From Streptosporangium canum (GTDB lineage Bacteria > Actinomycetota > Actinomycetes > Streptosporangiales > Streptosporangiaceae): 64,000 bases of DNA. A model generated the notes under the pieces. The model saw only the letters and a list, made by a program, of their open reading frames with translations. It was not told the DNA's origin and ran no database searches. Where the stretch lies: positions 186,001 to 250,000 of the forward strand of contig NZ_FOQY01000009.1 in the NCBI RefSeq assembly GCF_900113865.1. Reading direction: 5' to 3'. Positions 8,468-17,985 of this stretch are shown here, piece after piece. The position numbers and the translations under genes were made by a program. The number at the start of each line of letters is the position of its first letter. The stretch's first letter is position 1.

Positions 8468-9106
8468 TTAGACGACGCCGTAAAGCCGGTCGCCGGCGTC
8501 GCCGAGACCCGGAACGATGTAGCCGTGCTCGTTCAGCCGCTCGTCCAGAGCCGCGGTCACCAGGCGGATCGGCCTGTCGGTGCCCGCGAAGACCTCGTCC
8601 ATGTGGGCGATGCCCTCGGGGGCGGCCAGCAGGCACAGCGCGGTCACGTCGTCGGCGCCGCGCTCGAAGAGGAACTCGATCGCCGCGGCCAGGGTGCCGC
8701 CGGTGGCCAGCATCGGGTCGACCACGTAGACCTGCCGGCCCGACAGGTCGTCGGGCAGCCGGGTGGCGTAGGTCTCCGCCTTCAGAGTCGACTCGTTACG
8801 GATCATCCCGAGGAAACCGACCTCGGCCGTCGGCAGCAGCCGGGTCATGCCGTCCAGCATGCCCAGGCCGGCGCGGAGAATGGGGACCACCAGCGGGTAC
8901 GGCTGGGCCAGCCGCACGCCCGGGGCGGCGGCGACGGGGGTGTTCACCGTCACATCGGTGGTGCGGACCTGACGGGTCGCCTCGTAGGCGAGCAGCGTCA
9001 CCAACTCGTCGGCGAGGCGCCGGAAGGTGGGTGAATCCGTGTTCACATCCCGCAGCACGGTCAGCTTGTGGGCCACCAGCGGGTGGTCAACGACCAGGGT
9101 CTCCAT
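8468..9106 (-). CDS. upp: Uracil phosphoribosyltransferase
   Basis: A 212-aa enzyme that makes UMP from uracil and PRPP in pyrimidine salvage. It begins [20 protein letters not shown], contains [13 protein letters not shown], and the PRPP-binding loop [21 protein letters not shown], and ends with [11 protein letters not shown], the uracil-binding C-terminus of the family. The ATG at 9106 gives the standard N-terminus; a TTG three codons earlier is less likely. Divergent from the TadA-associated genes. Confidence 0.97.
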   Translation of the reverse strand: METLVVDHPLVAHKLTVLRDVNTDSPTFRRLADELVTLLAYEATRQVRTTDVTVNTPVAAAPGVRLAQPYPLVVPILRAGLGMLDGMTRLLPTAEVGFLGMIRNESTLKAETYATRLPDDLSGRQVYVVDPMLATGGTLAAAIEFLFERGADDVTALCLLAAPEGIAHMDEVFAGTDRPIRLVTAALDERLNEHGYIVPGLGDAGDRLYGVV

Positions 9107-9266
9107 GGGCGTCAACGGTATCTCGGATGGCAGCTCAGGAGATAACGGACCACAGGCGCATCACATCGCCCGCTCACGCGGATTTGATCACAATTTGGTC
9201 GGAGGGGCGTACGGTGATGGGCTGGTTCTGAAAGCATTGACATCCGTAGAGAACGCATCGGTGGGG

Positions 9267-9782
9267 ATGGCCATGGCAGACGAAGACTCGCTGGACTTTG
9301 CCATCGTGGTCTATCGCGAGGACGAGATCTGGGAAGCGGAGATGCTCCCGGTGGCGCTCACCTCGGATCTCGACGGCCTGATTCACGCTCTGCGCCAGCA
9401 GCCGAGCATGAACGGAACGATTGGCCTGGTCGCCGTGGGGGATGAGTTCTTCGTGGCGCTACGGGTGTTCGGTGAGCGGGTGGAGGTCTTCCTCTCCGAC
9501 ATCGCCGCGTCCTGGGACTTCGCGCTCGCGCAGCAGGCGCTGGAATACCTCGACGTGCCGGTCCCCGACGAGGACGAGCTTGAGGCGATCCTCCAGGACG
9601 AGGAGACGGCGCTCCCCGCCGGGGATCTGTCGATCTTCGCCGACCTGGGCCTCGACGAGATGGAGCTCGGCATCCTCTCCGGGGACATCGACCTGCTCCC
9701 CGAGGACGTGCTGTCCAGCATCGCCGCGCGGCTGGGATTCTCCGAGCCGTTCGAACGCGCCATCGACTCGGTGTTCGGCTGA
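9267..9782 (+). CDS. tRNA adenosine deaminase-associated protein (first copy)
   Basis: A 171-aa acidic protein beginning MAMADEDSLDFAIVVYRED. The central part (DEFFVALRVFGERVEVFLSD) and the acidic C-terminus (LPAGDLSIFADLGLDEMELG...LPEDVLSSIAARLGF) match the actinobacterial family found next to tadA. The family's role is not established; linkage to TadA suggests a partner or regulator. The ATG at 9267 is chosen; GTG 9261 and ATG 9273 are alternatives. It is followed 16 bp later by a second, diverged member. Confidence 0.8.
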   Translation: MAMADEDSLDFAIVVYREDEIWEAEMLPVALTSDLDGLIHALRQQPSMNGTIGLVAVGDEFFVALRVFGERVEVFLSDIAASWDFALAQQALEYLDVPVPDEDELEAILQDEETALPAGDLSIFADLGLDEMELGILSGDIDLLPEDVLSSIAARLGFSEPFERAIDSVFG

Positions 9783-9798
9783 CCTCGGGAGATCGGCC

Positions 9799-10286
9799 AT
9801 GGCCTCCAGACCATCCGGAAACAGCGTGTTCTCGGCAGCCTTCGTCCGCACCGCGGACGGATGGAACGGCGCGGAGGTCGATCTCAGCGCCGCCGAGATA
9901 GCCGACGACCTGGGCGACGCCGTCCAGGAGCATCTCGGGCTCAGCGGCGACGAGCTGGCCCTGCTCTGCGTGGAGGTGGAGGACGAGTGGTTCGCGATCG
10001 TCCGTTACCAGGGCGACCTGGAGCCCCGCGCGTTCCTGTCCGACGCCCAGGCCGGGCTATCCGACCAGCTCGGCGAGCTCTTCACCGAGCTGGCCGGGGT
10101 CGCGCCGGACAAGGAGACCCCCGATCTGGGCGTACGGCCTGCGGGTGACTTCGAGCTCCTGAGCGACCTCGGGGTGACTCCCGAGGAGCTCATCGAGCTC
10201 AGCATGGAGGAGGGCGTCCTCCCCGCGGACACGCTCTCGGTGATCGCCGAGCGGCTGGCCTTCGCGGATGAGCTCGACCGGCTGCG

Positions 10287-10290
<4 letters not shown>
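9799..10290 (+). CDS. tRNA adenosine deaminase-associated protein (second copy)
   Basis: A 163-aa acidic protein, begin MASRPSGNSVFSAAFVRTADGW. It shares the family layout with the upstream gene: central DEWFAIVRYQGDLEPRAFLSD and C-terminal GDFELLSDLGVTPEEL...LPADTLSVIAERLAF. A CGGGAG site precedes the ATG. Its TGA overlaps the GTG of tadA (GTGA), so the two are translationally coupled. Two tandem divergent copies suggest an old duplication with possible heteromer formation. Confidence 0.85.
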
Positions 10291-10751
<461 letters not shown>

Positions 10752-10775
10752 CGGTTATCCGGTAAGCTGCTCGGC

Positions 10776-10865
10776 GGTGGTGTCGCCTAGTGGCCGAGGG
10801 CGCACGCCTCGAAAGCGTGTGATGGGGCAACTCATCCGTGGGTTCAAATCCCACCACCACCGCCA
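10776..10865 (+). tRNA. tRNA-Ser (anticodon CGA)
   Basis: A 90-nt class II tRNA with a long variable arm. The acceptor GGTGGTG pairs with CACCACC, the anticodon stem is CACGC/GCGTG around CTCGAAA, the T arm is GTGGG-TTCAAAT-CCCAC, and the CCA end is encoded. It reads UCG codons. A -10-like TAAGCT (10763-10768) precedes it. Confidence 0.97.
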
Positions 10866-10868
10866 CAG

Positions 10869-10908
10869 AAAAGGCCTCCGGCCCCGTCGAACGGGGCGGA
10901 GGTCTTTT
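10869..10908 (+). terminator. Rho-independent terminator after tRNA-Ser(CGA)
   Basis: The left arm starts AAAAGGCCTCC and the right arm ends GGAGGTCTTTT, forming an 18-bp stem with one bulge and a 3-nt loop, ending in TTTT only 4 nt after the tRNA. Confidence 0.85.
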
Positions 10909-11002
10909 GTATGTCCACGCCTTCCGAAGCCCTCCGCGCCGAGGTCTTTCCGCCGGGACGGGCGCAGTCGGTCGCGGGGGCGCTCGTTCCGCCATGACGG
11001 CG

Positions 11003-11033
11003 AAGGGCCCCCGGGATCACACCGGGGGCCCTT
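11003..11033 (-). terminator. Terminator hairpin downstream of the minus-strand gene at 11043
   Basis: AAGGGCCCCCGG (11003-11014) and CCGGGGGCCCTT (11022-11033) pair perfectly around a 7-nt loop, 9 bp past the stop of the downstream minus-strand gene. Confidence 0.75.
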
Positions 11034-11042
11034 GCGCGGTCC

Positions 11043-11345
11043 TCAGTCCTCGGAGGGGAGTTCCAGGACGCGCGCGTGCAGGACCGAGCGCTGGTGCAGG
11101 GCCGAGCGCAGCGCGCGGTGCAGGCCGTCCTCAAGATAGAGATCACCACGCCACTGCACCACGTGCGGGAACAGGTCGCCGTAGAACGTGGAGTCCTTCG
11201 CGAGCAGGGAGTGCAGGTCGAGCACCGCTTTGGTGGTGATCAGCGTGTCGAGCCGGACCTGTCGCGGCGGTATCTGCGCCCACTCGCGATGCGAGAGGCC
11301 GTGCTCGGGGTAGGGCCGTCCATCACCGATCAGCTTGAAGATCAC
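11043..11345 (-). CDS. Conserved hypothetical protein (ParB-like motif)
   Basis: A 100-aa protein, begin MIFKLIGDGRPYPEHGLSHR. The segment DLYLEDGLHRALRSALHQR looks like the small DGxHR motif of ParB/Srx-type folds, preceded by VRLDTLITTKAVLDLHSLL. I recognise it as a widespread actinobacterial small protein, but not its function. The ATG at 11345 has a weak upstream site (GGAGA in TCTCTCCTAA complement). It is next to the metallopeptidase gene and has its own terminator. Confidence 0.7.
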   Translation of the reverse strand: MIFKLIGDGRPYPEHGLSHREWAQIPPRQVRLDTLITTKAVLDLHSLLAKDSTFYGDLFPHVVQWRGDLYLEDGLHRALRSALHQRSVLHARVLELPSED

Positions 11346-11416
11346 AGTATGTAGTTTAGGAGAGATTCGGACCCTTTGCCTTCCGGGCGGCTCTCATCGC
11401 AGGTCAGCGGCCTCTT

Positions 11417-12271
11417 TCAGATGCCGCCGGCGAAGGTGTCGCACCGGTTGGGGTCGCCGCTCTCATAGCCGGTGGTGAACCACTTGACACGCTGCGCCGA
11501 CGTTCCATGGGTGAAGCCGTCGGGGTCGACCCGGCCCTGGGTCCGCTCCTGGATGCTGTCGTCGCCCACGGCCGAGGCCGCGCTGAGCGCCTCGTCGATG
11601 TCCGTCTTGGTGAAGGGCTTCTCGAACAGGCCGGTCTCGTAGGCGTTCTTGGCCCAGGCGCCGGCGTAGCAGTCGGCCTGAAGCTCCAGCCGGACCGAGC
11701 CGCTCTCGGGACCCTGCCGGTCCCCCTCCGCCCTGGCGTTGGTGCCGAGCAGGTTCTGCACGTGGTGGCCGTACTCGTGCCCGATGACGTAGGCCTGGGC
11801 GAACGGCCCGCCCTTGGCGCCGAACCTGGTCTCAAGCTGCTTGAAGAACGACAGGTCGAGGTAGACCGTGCGGTCGGCCGGGCAGTAGAAGGGGCCGACC
11901 GAGGAGTCGGCCGCGCCGCAGGCGGTGTCGACCTGCTGGGAGAACATGACGGTCTTGGCCGGCTCGTAGTTCTGCACGGCCTTGGGCCAGTAGTCCTGGA
12001 TGCTGTTGACCACGCCGACCACCCGGCACTCCTCGTTCTGGTCGGCGTCCTGCCCGGTCTTGCACTGGGCGCTCAGATCGGAGCGGGGGCCCACCGGCGC
12101 GGGGTCGCCGCCGGTGATGTCTCCGGGGTTGATCCCGAATATCAGCGCCACGATGAGCGCGAGGATCCCCGCCGCGCCGCCGCCGACCGCGAGCCCGCCG
12201 CCGGGGATCCTGCCCCGGCCGCGGCTCTCGACCTGCGAGCTGTCCAGCTGGGCATCGTCCTTGAAATCCAT
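11417..12271 (-). CDS. Membrane-anchored neutral zinc metallopeptidase, YpfJ family
   Basis: A 284-aa protein. A single membrane segment lies at about 24-47 (GGGLAVGGGAAGILALIVALIFG) after a charged cytoplasmic N-terminus. The extracytoplasmic domain has the zincin motif HEYGHH at 165-170 and later ELQADCYAGAWA, with the third metal ligand expected in the E/D region, and four cysteines (C70, C82, C118, C130) that may pair. These features define the YpfJ/KPN_02809 group. Substrates are not known. It is minus-strand and monocistronic. Confidence 0.88.
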   Translation of the reverse strand: MDFKDDAQLDSSQVESRGRGRIPGGGLAVGGGAAGILALIVALIFGINPGDITGGDPAPVGPRSDLSAQCKTGQDADQNEECRVVGVVNSIQDYWPKAVQNYEPAKTVMFSQQVDTACGAADSSVGPFYCPADRTVYLDLSFFKQLETRFGAKGGPFAQAYVIGHEYGHHVQNLLGTNARAEGDRQGPESGSVRLELQADCYAGAWAKNAYETGLFEKPFTKTDIDEALSAASAVGDDSIQERTQGRVDPDGFTHGTSAQRVKWFTTGYESGDPNRCDTFAGGI

Positions 12272-12535
12272 CGCCGACGTCCCTTCGATCCGCTAGGACC
12301 CTCCGACTGCCCTCAGAAGGGCTGGACATGCCGGTGGGTTCGGATACCCCCGGAGGAGACGCGGCAGGGCTCTGTGGCTCGCCGATCCGGTGGCCGGCAC
12401 CGTCCCGCCCGGCCGTGACCTCACGGCCCGGCGGACCCCTCCCCGTTGGCTGTCTCAGACATTCCCCGGACGGCTCCGTCTACGCCACGGCACGGCGACG
12501 GCCCCGAAGGCGGAGGACACGGCCCTGGTCGCGGC

Positions 12536-13693
12536 CTAGCCGAACCTCTTCTCCGCTTCCTCGTACTTCAGGAGACGCTCCTGCTCCTGGTTCCGCGGCT
12601 CCCATAGATCCTCCTCGGTTCTATGGTCGTTCATCAGCCTCTCGTTAAGGTCCGGCCGTAGCTCGTCAATCCTCGTGCGGGACTCGGCGAGGGTTTGGTC
12701 GGTGATGAGCAGACCGGGCAGATTTTGCTCGATGCGCTTGGGCATGCCCTCGTAGAGGGTCATGAACTCCCGGTTCGGTTCCTCGAGGAAGGCGCGGGTC
12801 CGGCTGTCGGGGGTGCCACCGAAATCCCAGAACTCGCGCAGGCCGCTGCGGTCCGGATCCGCCCCGCGGTCGAAGTTGTGCCTGCACCAGTCAAGGAGCT
12901 CCGCGTACCTGCTGGTCGCCGTGGCCAGGCCGCCCGCGACGACAGCCAGGGCGGTCGCGTTCCCGTAGATCTGCCGCAGCGCTGTCTGGGCGTTGTCCGC
13001 GGCCGCGCCACGCCACGGCGAGTCCCGCAGGTCCTGAGCCCGGCTCTGCAGTGCCCTGACCAGTTCGATCAACGCGTCGGTGGCCTGGCTGTAGTGCGGG
13101 GAGTTGTCATGGAAGCGCTTGTCGGGAGAGAAGTCCTCCTTCGCCCTCTCCGCGGTCATGTGGCCGACGCCGTAGTCGACCTCCTCGGAAAGCTCCAGTG
13201 ACAGGCTGCTCTTGGGATAATCCTTGCTCGGGGTAGTGAAGAGCCTGCTTCTGGGCGAGTTGCCCCCCAGCATCGCGGCGATCCGCTCCTCGAACCTGGA
13301 CCGGGCGATGTCGCCGAGCAGTGGCTCCTCTAAAAGATCATATCGCTGGGCGCACTGCTCGATCAGTAGCCCGGCCATCGCCGTCTCCGCGTACAGATCC
13401 GCCCAGAAGCGGGAGAACGCGTCACCGGCGTAGTAGAGCAGCTCGCCGATAGACCCGGGTAAGTTCCAGTTGAGCGACAAGCAGAAGCGATCGGGGTATT
13501 GGGCGAAATATTTGTCGTTGCCCGCAGAGGTGCCGATTTTGACGAGGCCGAGGGCGGCCGCCCGCACTCCGGCACGGTCGATCTCGTAGCCGTCGCTGTG
13601 CTCGTTTCCGAGGCCCGGCCAGTATCCGGGGGACTTGGGGACGGCGTCCCACTGGGACAGCAGCTCGGTGGAAGTGGGGCTCGGATCACGCAT
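12536..13693 (-). CDS. Large WXG-like helical protein, possible type VII secretion substrate
   Basis: A 385-aa protein with no enzymatic signature. Two helical regions (about 85-145 and 200-275) flank the motif SPWRGAAADNAQTALRQI, where WRG at 227-229 matches the W-x-G turn of ESX substrates. The C-terminal third is highly charged (ERLMNDHRTEEDLWEPRNQEQERLLKYEEAEKRFG) with no toxin domain recognised. The ATG at 13693 follows a GGAGG site. It lies between two tRNA-Ser genes. It could be a secreted effector carrier or a structural protein; this is inferred from one motif. Confidence 0.7.
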   Translation of the reverse strand: MRDPSPTSTELLSQWDAVPKSPGYWPGLGNEHSDGYEIDRAGVRAAALGLVKIGTSAGNDKYFAQYPDRFCLSLNWNLPGSIGELLYYAGDAFSRFWADLYAETAMAGLLIEQCAQRYDLLEEPLLGDIARSRFEERIAAMLGGNSPRSRLFTTPSKDYPKSSLSLELSEEVDYGVGHMTAERAKEDFSPDKRFHDNSPHYSQATDALIELVRALQSRAQDLRDSPWRGAAADNAQTALRQIYGNATALAVVAGGLATATSRYAELLDWCRHNFDRGADPDRSGLREFWDFGGTPDSRTRAFLEEPNREFMTLYEGMPKRIEQNLPGLLITDQTLAESRTRIDELRPDLNERLMNDHRTEEDLWEPRNQEQERLLKYEEAEKRFG

Positions 13694-13777
13694 GTCAGCC
13701 TCCGAAGATCAAACTCGGGTGGCCACCCTATGGACATGCCAGATGTGCGGGCAACCGTCGGCTAGGGCTGGAACGCC

Positions 13778-13812
13778 GAAGGGCCGTGCCGCAGATCGCG
13801 GCACGGCCCTTC
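13778..13812 (-). terminator. Terminator of tRNA-Ser(GGA)
   Basis: GAAGGGCCGTGCCGC (13778-13792) pairs exactly with GCGGCACGGCCCTTC (13798-13812) around AGATC, just beyond the 3' end of the minus-strand tRNA. Confidence 0.85.
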
Positions 13813-13817
13813 CGGAC

Positions 13818-13906
13818 TGGCGGAGGATAGGAGATTCGAACTCCTGAGGGGTTGCCCCCAACACGCTTTCCAAGCGTGCGCCCTAGGCCAACTAGGCGAA
13901 TCCTCC
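13818..13906 (-). tRNA. tRNA-Ser (anticodon GGA)
   Basis: An 89-nt class II tRNA on the minus strand. The acceptor is GGAGGAT paired with ATCCTCC, the anticodon stem CACGC/GCGTG encloses TTGGAAA, a long variable arm follows and CCA is encoded. It reads UCC/UCU codons. It is opposite in orientation to the tRNA-Ser(CGA) 3 kb away. Confidence 0.97.
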
Positions 13907-13990
13907 GTGGAGAAGCTTACCGAACTTTCAGGACTGTGCAGACCATGTTTTCGGGACCCCGAGCACTCCGTTCAGAGGCTAGACTGTGCC

Positions 13991-14081
13991 AGGACCCCTC
14001 GCGCGGCGTCATCCTGTGAACCTCCCCAGGGCCGGAAGGCAGCAAGGATAAGCAGGCTCTGGCGGGTGTGCGAGGGGTCTC
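13991..14081 (+). ncRNA. ffs: Signal recognition particle RNA (4.5S-type)
   Basis: The universally conserved SRP core is visible as GTGAACCTCCCCAGG...CCGGAAGGCAGCAAGG (14016-14047). The terminal stem pairs GACCCCTCGC (13993-14002) with GCGAGGGGTC (14070-14079). A -10-like TAGACT sits at 13980-13985. Location directly upstream of dnaX is the usual actinobacterial arrangement. Ends are approximate. Confidence 0.95.
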
Positions 14082-14115
14082 TTCGTTTCAGGCCCCTCGC
14101 AGGTGGGAGCGTCGC

Positions 14116-16278
14116 ATGAGTCTTGCGCTCTACCGCAAGTACCGGCCCGGGACCTTCGCGGAGGTCAAGGGACAGGAGCACGTCACCGAGCCGCTGCGGC
14201 AGGCGCTGCGGAGTGGCCGGATCAACCACGCCTACCTGTTCAGCGGCCCCCGAGGGTGCGGCAAGACCTCCAGCGCCCGGATCCTGGCCCGCTCCCTCAA
14301 CTGTGAGAAGGGCCCGACCCCCGACCCATGCGGGGAGTGCGAGTCCTGCGTGGCGCTGGCTCCCACCGGCCCCGGCCACCTCGACGTCATCGAGATCGAC
14401 GCCGCCTCGCACGGTGGCGTGGACGACGCCCGCGACCTGCGCGAGCGGGCCTTCTTCGCGCCCGTGTCGGCGCGCTTCAAGATCTACATCATCGACGAGG
14501 CGCACATGGTGACCCGCGAGGGTTTCAACGCGCTGCTCAAGCTCGTCGAGGAGCCCCCTCCGCACCTGAAGTTCGTCTTCGCGACCACCGAGCCCGAGAA
14601 GGTCATCGGGACGATCAAGTCCCGGACCCACCACTACCCGTTCCGGCTGATCCCGCCCACGGCGCTGCGCACCCTCATGGAGGAGATCCTCACCTCCGAG
14701 AAGGTCCCGTTCGAGCCCGCCGCGCTGCCGCTGGTGGTCCGTGCGGGCGCCGGGTCGGCCCGTGACTCGCTGTCGATCCTCGACCAGCTGTTCGCCGGGT
14801 CGGACGAGGCGGGCATCACCTACGCCCGCGCGGTCTCCCTGCTGGGCTACACCGACGGCGACCTGCTCGACGACGTGGTCGCCGCCTTCGCCGCCCGCGA
14901 CGGCGCGCAGGTGTTCCAGGCCGTGAACCGGGTGATCGAGGGGGGGCACGACCCCCGACGGTTCGCCATGGACCTGCTGGAGCGCTTCCGCGACCTGGTG
15001 ATCCTGGCCAACGTGCCGGAGGCCGCCGGCAGCGGGCTGCTCGACAGGCCCGCCGACGAGCTGGAGCGGCTCCAGGCGCAGGCCGCCTCGATGGGACCGG
15101 CCGAGCTGACCCGCGCCGCGGAGATCTTCAACGCGGGCCTGACCGAGATGCGCGGGGCGGCCTCGCCCCGGCTGCTGCTTGAGCTGATGTGCGCCAGGAC
15201 GCTGCTCCCCGGAGCCGCGCAGGGCGAGGCCGCGCTGCTGAGCAGGCTGGAGCTGCTGGAGAGGGGCGGCGCCGCCCCGGCCCCGGCGGCCTACGCGGCC
15301 CCCGCCCCGGCCGCCCACACGGCCCCCGCCCCGGTGATCCACGCGGCCCCGGCGGCCCAGGTCCCGCCGCCCGTGCCGCCTGCCGCGGGTACGGCTCCCG
15401 CCGCTCCCGCCGGGCAGTCGCGCCCCCAGGGGGACGGCGACTGGCCCGCCGCGGCCCGCCCCGGCGCTCCGGCGTCCGAACCTCAGGTCCAGCAGGCGCC
15501 CGGCGCTCCGGCCGCCGCACCGGTCTCCGGGGCCGGCGGCGGAGCCGTCCAGCAGGCATGGCCGCAGGTGCTCGGGGTGCTCAAGCAGCGCAGCATCGTC
15601 GTCTGGGCGAACGTGAACACCAACGCCCAGGTCGTCGGGGTCGAGGGCAAGGTCGTCACCCTCGGGTTCACCCAGGTCGGCGCGATGCGCAACTTCACCG
15701 GCGGCGGCAAGGACGCGGTGGTCGCGGCGGCGCTGCAGGACGTGCTGGGCGGCAACTGGAAGGTCGAGGCCGTCGTTTCCAGCGGCGGGGGGCCCGCCCC
15801 GTCCGGCGGCGTCCGTCCTCCGGCAGGGCCGCCCCAGAGCCCACCCCCGCCGCGCCAGGAGCCCGCTCCCAGACCGGAGCCCGCGCCGGCCCCGGCTGCT
15901 CCGGCTGCTCCGGCGGCACCGGTGGCACCGGTGGCTCCCGCCGTTCAGGAGGCCCCGGCCCGTCAGGCTCCGCCCGCCACCGACGAGTCCTGGCCGGACG
16001 CGCCGCTCCCGGACGATCCCGGTTCGCCCCCCGCCCCGAGCCCCGGCCTCGCCGCCGCCCGCTCGGCGGCCAGGGCCGCCGCCCAGTCGGGCCCCAGGGC
16101 CGCCGCGGGCGGCAAGTCGGCCTGGCCGGACGCGGTGCCCGGCCGCAAGCCCGCCGTCGAGACCGACGAGGTCGACCCGCTCAACGACGCCGACGCCGAC
16201 GCCGACGCGCTCAGCGGAATGGCTCTGCTCCAGCGCGAGCTCGGCGGCCAGATCATCGGAGAGATCGACCACACCTGA
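14116..16278 (+). CDS. dnaX: DNA polymerase III gamma/tau subunit
   Basis: A 720-aa clamp-loader ATPase. It begins MSLALYRKYRPGTFAEVKGQ and has Walker A GPRGCGKT (44-51), the four zinc cysteines (C63, C72, C75, C78), Walker B IIDEAHM and the sensor FATTEPEKVIGTIKSR. After about residue 385 comes a long Ala/Pro-rich linker, a folded tau-like segment (WPQVLGVLKQRSIVVWANVN...VVSSGG), a second Pro-rich stretch and a short conserved tail. The ATG at 14116 is internal to a longer open frame and follows GTGGGAG. It lies 34 bp after the SRP RNA. Confidence 0.95.
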   Translation: MSLALYRKYRPGTFAEVKGQEHVTEPLRQALRSGRINHAYLFSGPRGCGKTSSARILARSLNCEKGPTPDPCGECESCVALAPTGPGHLDVIEIDAASHGGVDDARDLRERAFFAPVSARFKIYIIDEAHMVTREGFNALLKLVEEPPPHLKFVFATTEPEKVIGTIKSRTHHYPFRLIPPTALRTLMEEILTSEKVPFEPAALPLVVRAGAGSARDSLSILDQLFAGSDEAGITYARAVSLLGYTDGDLLDDVVAAFAARDGAQVFQAVNRVIEGGHDPRRFAMDLLERFRDLVILANVPEAAGSGLLDRPADELERLQAQAASMGPAELTRAAEIFNAGLTEMRGAASPRLLLELMCARTLLPGAAQGEAALLSRLELLERGGAAPAPAAYAAPAPAAHTAPAPVIHAAPAAQVPPPVPPAAGTAPAAPAGQSRPQGDGDWPAAARPGAPASEPQVQQAPGAPAAAPVSGAGGGAVQQAWPQVLGVLKQRSIVVWANVNTNAQVVGVEGKVVTLGFTQVGAMRNFTGGGKDAVVAAALQDVLGGNWKVEAVVSSGGGPAPSGGVRPPAGPPQSPPPPRQEPAPRPEPAPAPAAPAAPAAPVAPVAPAVQEAPARQAPPATDESWPDAPLPDDPGSPPAPSPGLAAARSAARAAAQSGPRAAAGGKSAWPDAVPGRKPAVETDEVDPLNDADADADALSGMALLQRELGGQIIGEIDHT

Positions 16279-16414
16279 CGGGCGTCCCGCCTCGCGGGCA
16301 CCGGCGGGGGTTTAGCGCCCGTCCCTGGGGAACACGTGCTCACGCCAGTACAAGACCTGGCCGGAACCCCGTAGGCTCGTGACGACTGATGTCACGGACG
16401 AGGAGCACACGACG

Positions 16415-16768
16415 GTGAACCCAGGGGATGTCAACCTGCAGCAGCTGCTGGAGCAGGCACAGCTCATGCAGCAGCAGCTTGTGAGCGCCCAGCAGGAGCT
16501 GAACGACGCGGAGGTCGAAGGCTCGGCGGGCGGCGGACTTGTCGTGGCCACGGTCAACGGCGGCGGCGAACTGCTCGAGCTGAAGATCAGCTCTGATGCG
16601 GTCGACCCCGGTGACCCCCAGGAGACGGCCGACACCATCGCCGACCTGGTCATCGCCGCGATCCGGGATGCGGTGCGCGCCGCAGCCGACCTCCAGCAGG
16701 AGAAGCTCGGCCCACTCGCACAGGGGCTGGGAGGCGGGAGCGGGCTCGGCCAGCTGCCCGGTTTCTGA
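16415..16768 (+). CDS. YbaB/EbfC-family nucleoid-associated protein
   Basis: A 117-aa protein, begin [22 protein letters not shown], with the conserved [27 protein letters not shown] and a C-terminal Gly-rich tail. Members bind DNA as dimers and sit between dnaX and recR, as here. The GTG at 16415 has GAGGAG 9 nt upstream and is preferred over GTG 16379, which has none. Confidence 0.92.
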   Translation: MNPGDVNLQQLLEQAQLMQQQLVSAQQELNDAEVEGSAGGGLVVATVNGGGELLELKISSDAVDPGDPQETADTIADLVIAAIRDAVRAAADLQQEKLGPLAQGLGGGSGLGQLPGF

Positions 16769-16771
16769 GTC

Positions 16772-17371
16772 ATGTACGAAGGGGTCGTCCAGAACCTGAT
16801 CGACGAGCTGGGGATGCTCCCCGGCGTCGGTCCCAAGAGCGCGCAGCGGATCGCCTTCCACCTGCTGGCCGCCGAGCCGGCCGATGTGAAGCGGCTCGCC
16901 CACGCCCTGCTGGAGGTCAAGGAGAAGGTCCGCTTCTGCCGGGTCTGCGGGAACGTCGCGGCCGAGGAGGAGTGCCGGATCTGCCGTGACGTCCGGCGCG
17001 ATCCTCACGTGATCTGCGTCGTCGAGGAGTCCAAGGACGTGGTCGCGATCGAGAAGACCCGCGAGTTCCGGGGCCGCTACCACGTGCTCGGCGGGGCGAT
17101 CAGCCCGATCGACGGAGTCGGCCCCGACGACCTCCGGATCCGCGAACTGATGACACGCCTGGCCGACGGCCAGGTGACCGAGCTGATCCTCGCCACCGAC
17201 CCCAACCTGGAGGGGGAGGCGACGGCGACCTATCTCGCCCGTCTGGTGAAGCCGATGGGTCTGAAAGTCACACGACTGGCCAGCGGCCTGCCCGTGGGCG
17301 GTGACCTCGAATATGCCGACGAGGTCACCTTGGGCCGCGCGTTCGAAGGAAGGAGGCTGCTGGATGTCTGA
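16772..17371 (+). CDS. recR: Recombination mediator RecR
   Basis: A 199-aa protein that acts with RecO/RecF in loading RecA at gaps. Seen: the HhH motif [20 protein letters not shown], a four-cysteine zinc finger (CRVCG...CRIC) and the Toprim domain ([31 protein letters not shown]). It starts 4 nt after ybaB ends and overlaps the next gene by 8 nt. Confidence 0.96.
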   Translation: MYEGVVQNLIDELGMLPGVGPKSAQRIAFHLLAAEPADVKRLAHALLEVKEKVRFCRVCGNVAAEEECRICRDVRRDPHVICVVEESKDVVAIEKTREFRGRYHVLGGAISPIDGVGPDDLRIRELMTRLADGQVTELILATDPNLEGEATATYLARLVKPMGLKVTRLASGLPVGGDLEYADEVTLGRAFEGRRLLDV

Positions 17372-17894
17372 CGCATGGGGTGCTCTCGCGGAACGGATCG
17401 CCGAGCACGCGGAGAACTACATCGACGGCCTGACCCGGCTGGCCGGTGGCGAGGGCGGAGACGCCATCCTGCCGTTGCTGCTGGTGGAGGTGGCACAGGT
17501 CAGCTCGGCGGGCGCCCAGCTCGGCGCCAGCCAGGACGTGATCCTGTCCGGAAACTGGGAACCGCACCTGAGCGAGGACCCGGACGTCGACGTCGTCCGT
17601 ACGACCCTCGCCGAGCGGTTGGGCCCGGTGGACGACTACGCCGAGGTCTTCGACCCCTACAAGGACACCGCGGTCACGCCGTACCGGCTGTCGGACGACC
17701 TGACCGCCGTGGCCGCCGATCTCATTCACGGTCTCCGGCACTATCAGGCGGGCCGCCCGCTGGAGGCTCTGTGGTGGTGGCAGTACTCCTACTTCAACAC
17801 CTGGGGCAACCACGCCGGAGCGGCGATGCGGGCCCTCCAGGCGCTCGTCGCGCACACCCGTCTCGATGTGGCAGAAGAGCGCACAATGGTGTGA
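17364..17894 (+). CDS. DUF5063 domain-containing protein
   Basis: A 176-aa protein, begin [22 protein letters not shown]. The C-terminal [25 protein letters not shown] is distinctive of the DUF5063 family, which is commonly coupled to recR in actinobacteria. An 8-nt overlap with recR implies co-translation. No catalytic motif is apparent; function unknown. Confidence 0.88.
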   Translation: MSDAWGALAERIAEHAENYIDGLTRLAGGEGGDAILPLLLVEVAQVSSAGAQLGASQDVILSGNWEPHLSEDPDVDVVRTTLAERLGPVDDYAEVFDPYKDTAVTPYRLSDDLTAVAADLIHGLRHYQAGRPLEALWWWQYSYFNTWGNHAGAAMRALQALVAHTRLDVAEERTMV

Positions 17895-17985
17895 TTGTCC
17901 ACATGCTGGGCCGGATCAGGGGTGATCTACCGGAGCGCCAGTAGACTGTGAGCTCCACAGCCCTAGATTGCTTCGGAGACATCTC

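Noticed and set aside
17895-17985. Possible lysine riboswitch or leader before lysC
   Set aside because: Only about 90 bp lie between the genes, too short for a lysine riboswitch, and none of its motifs are present.
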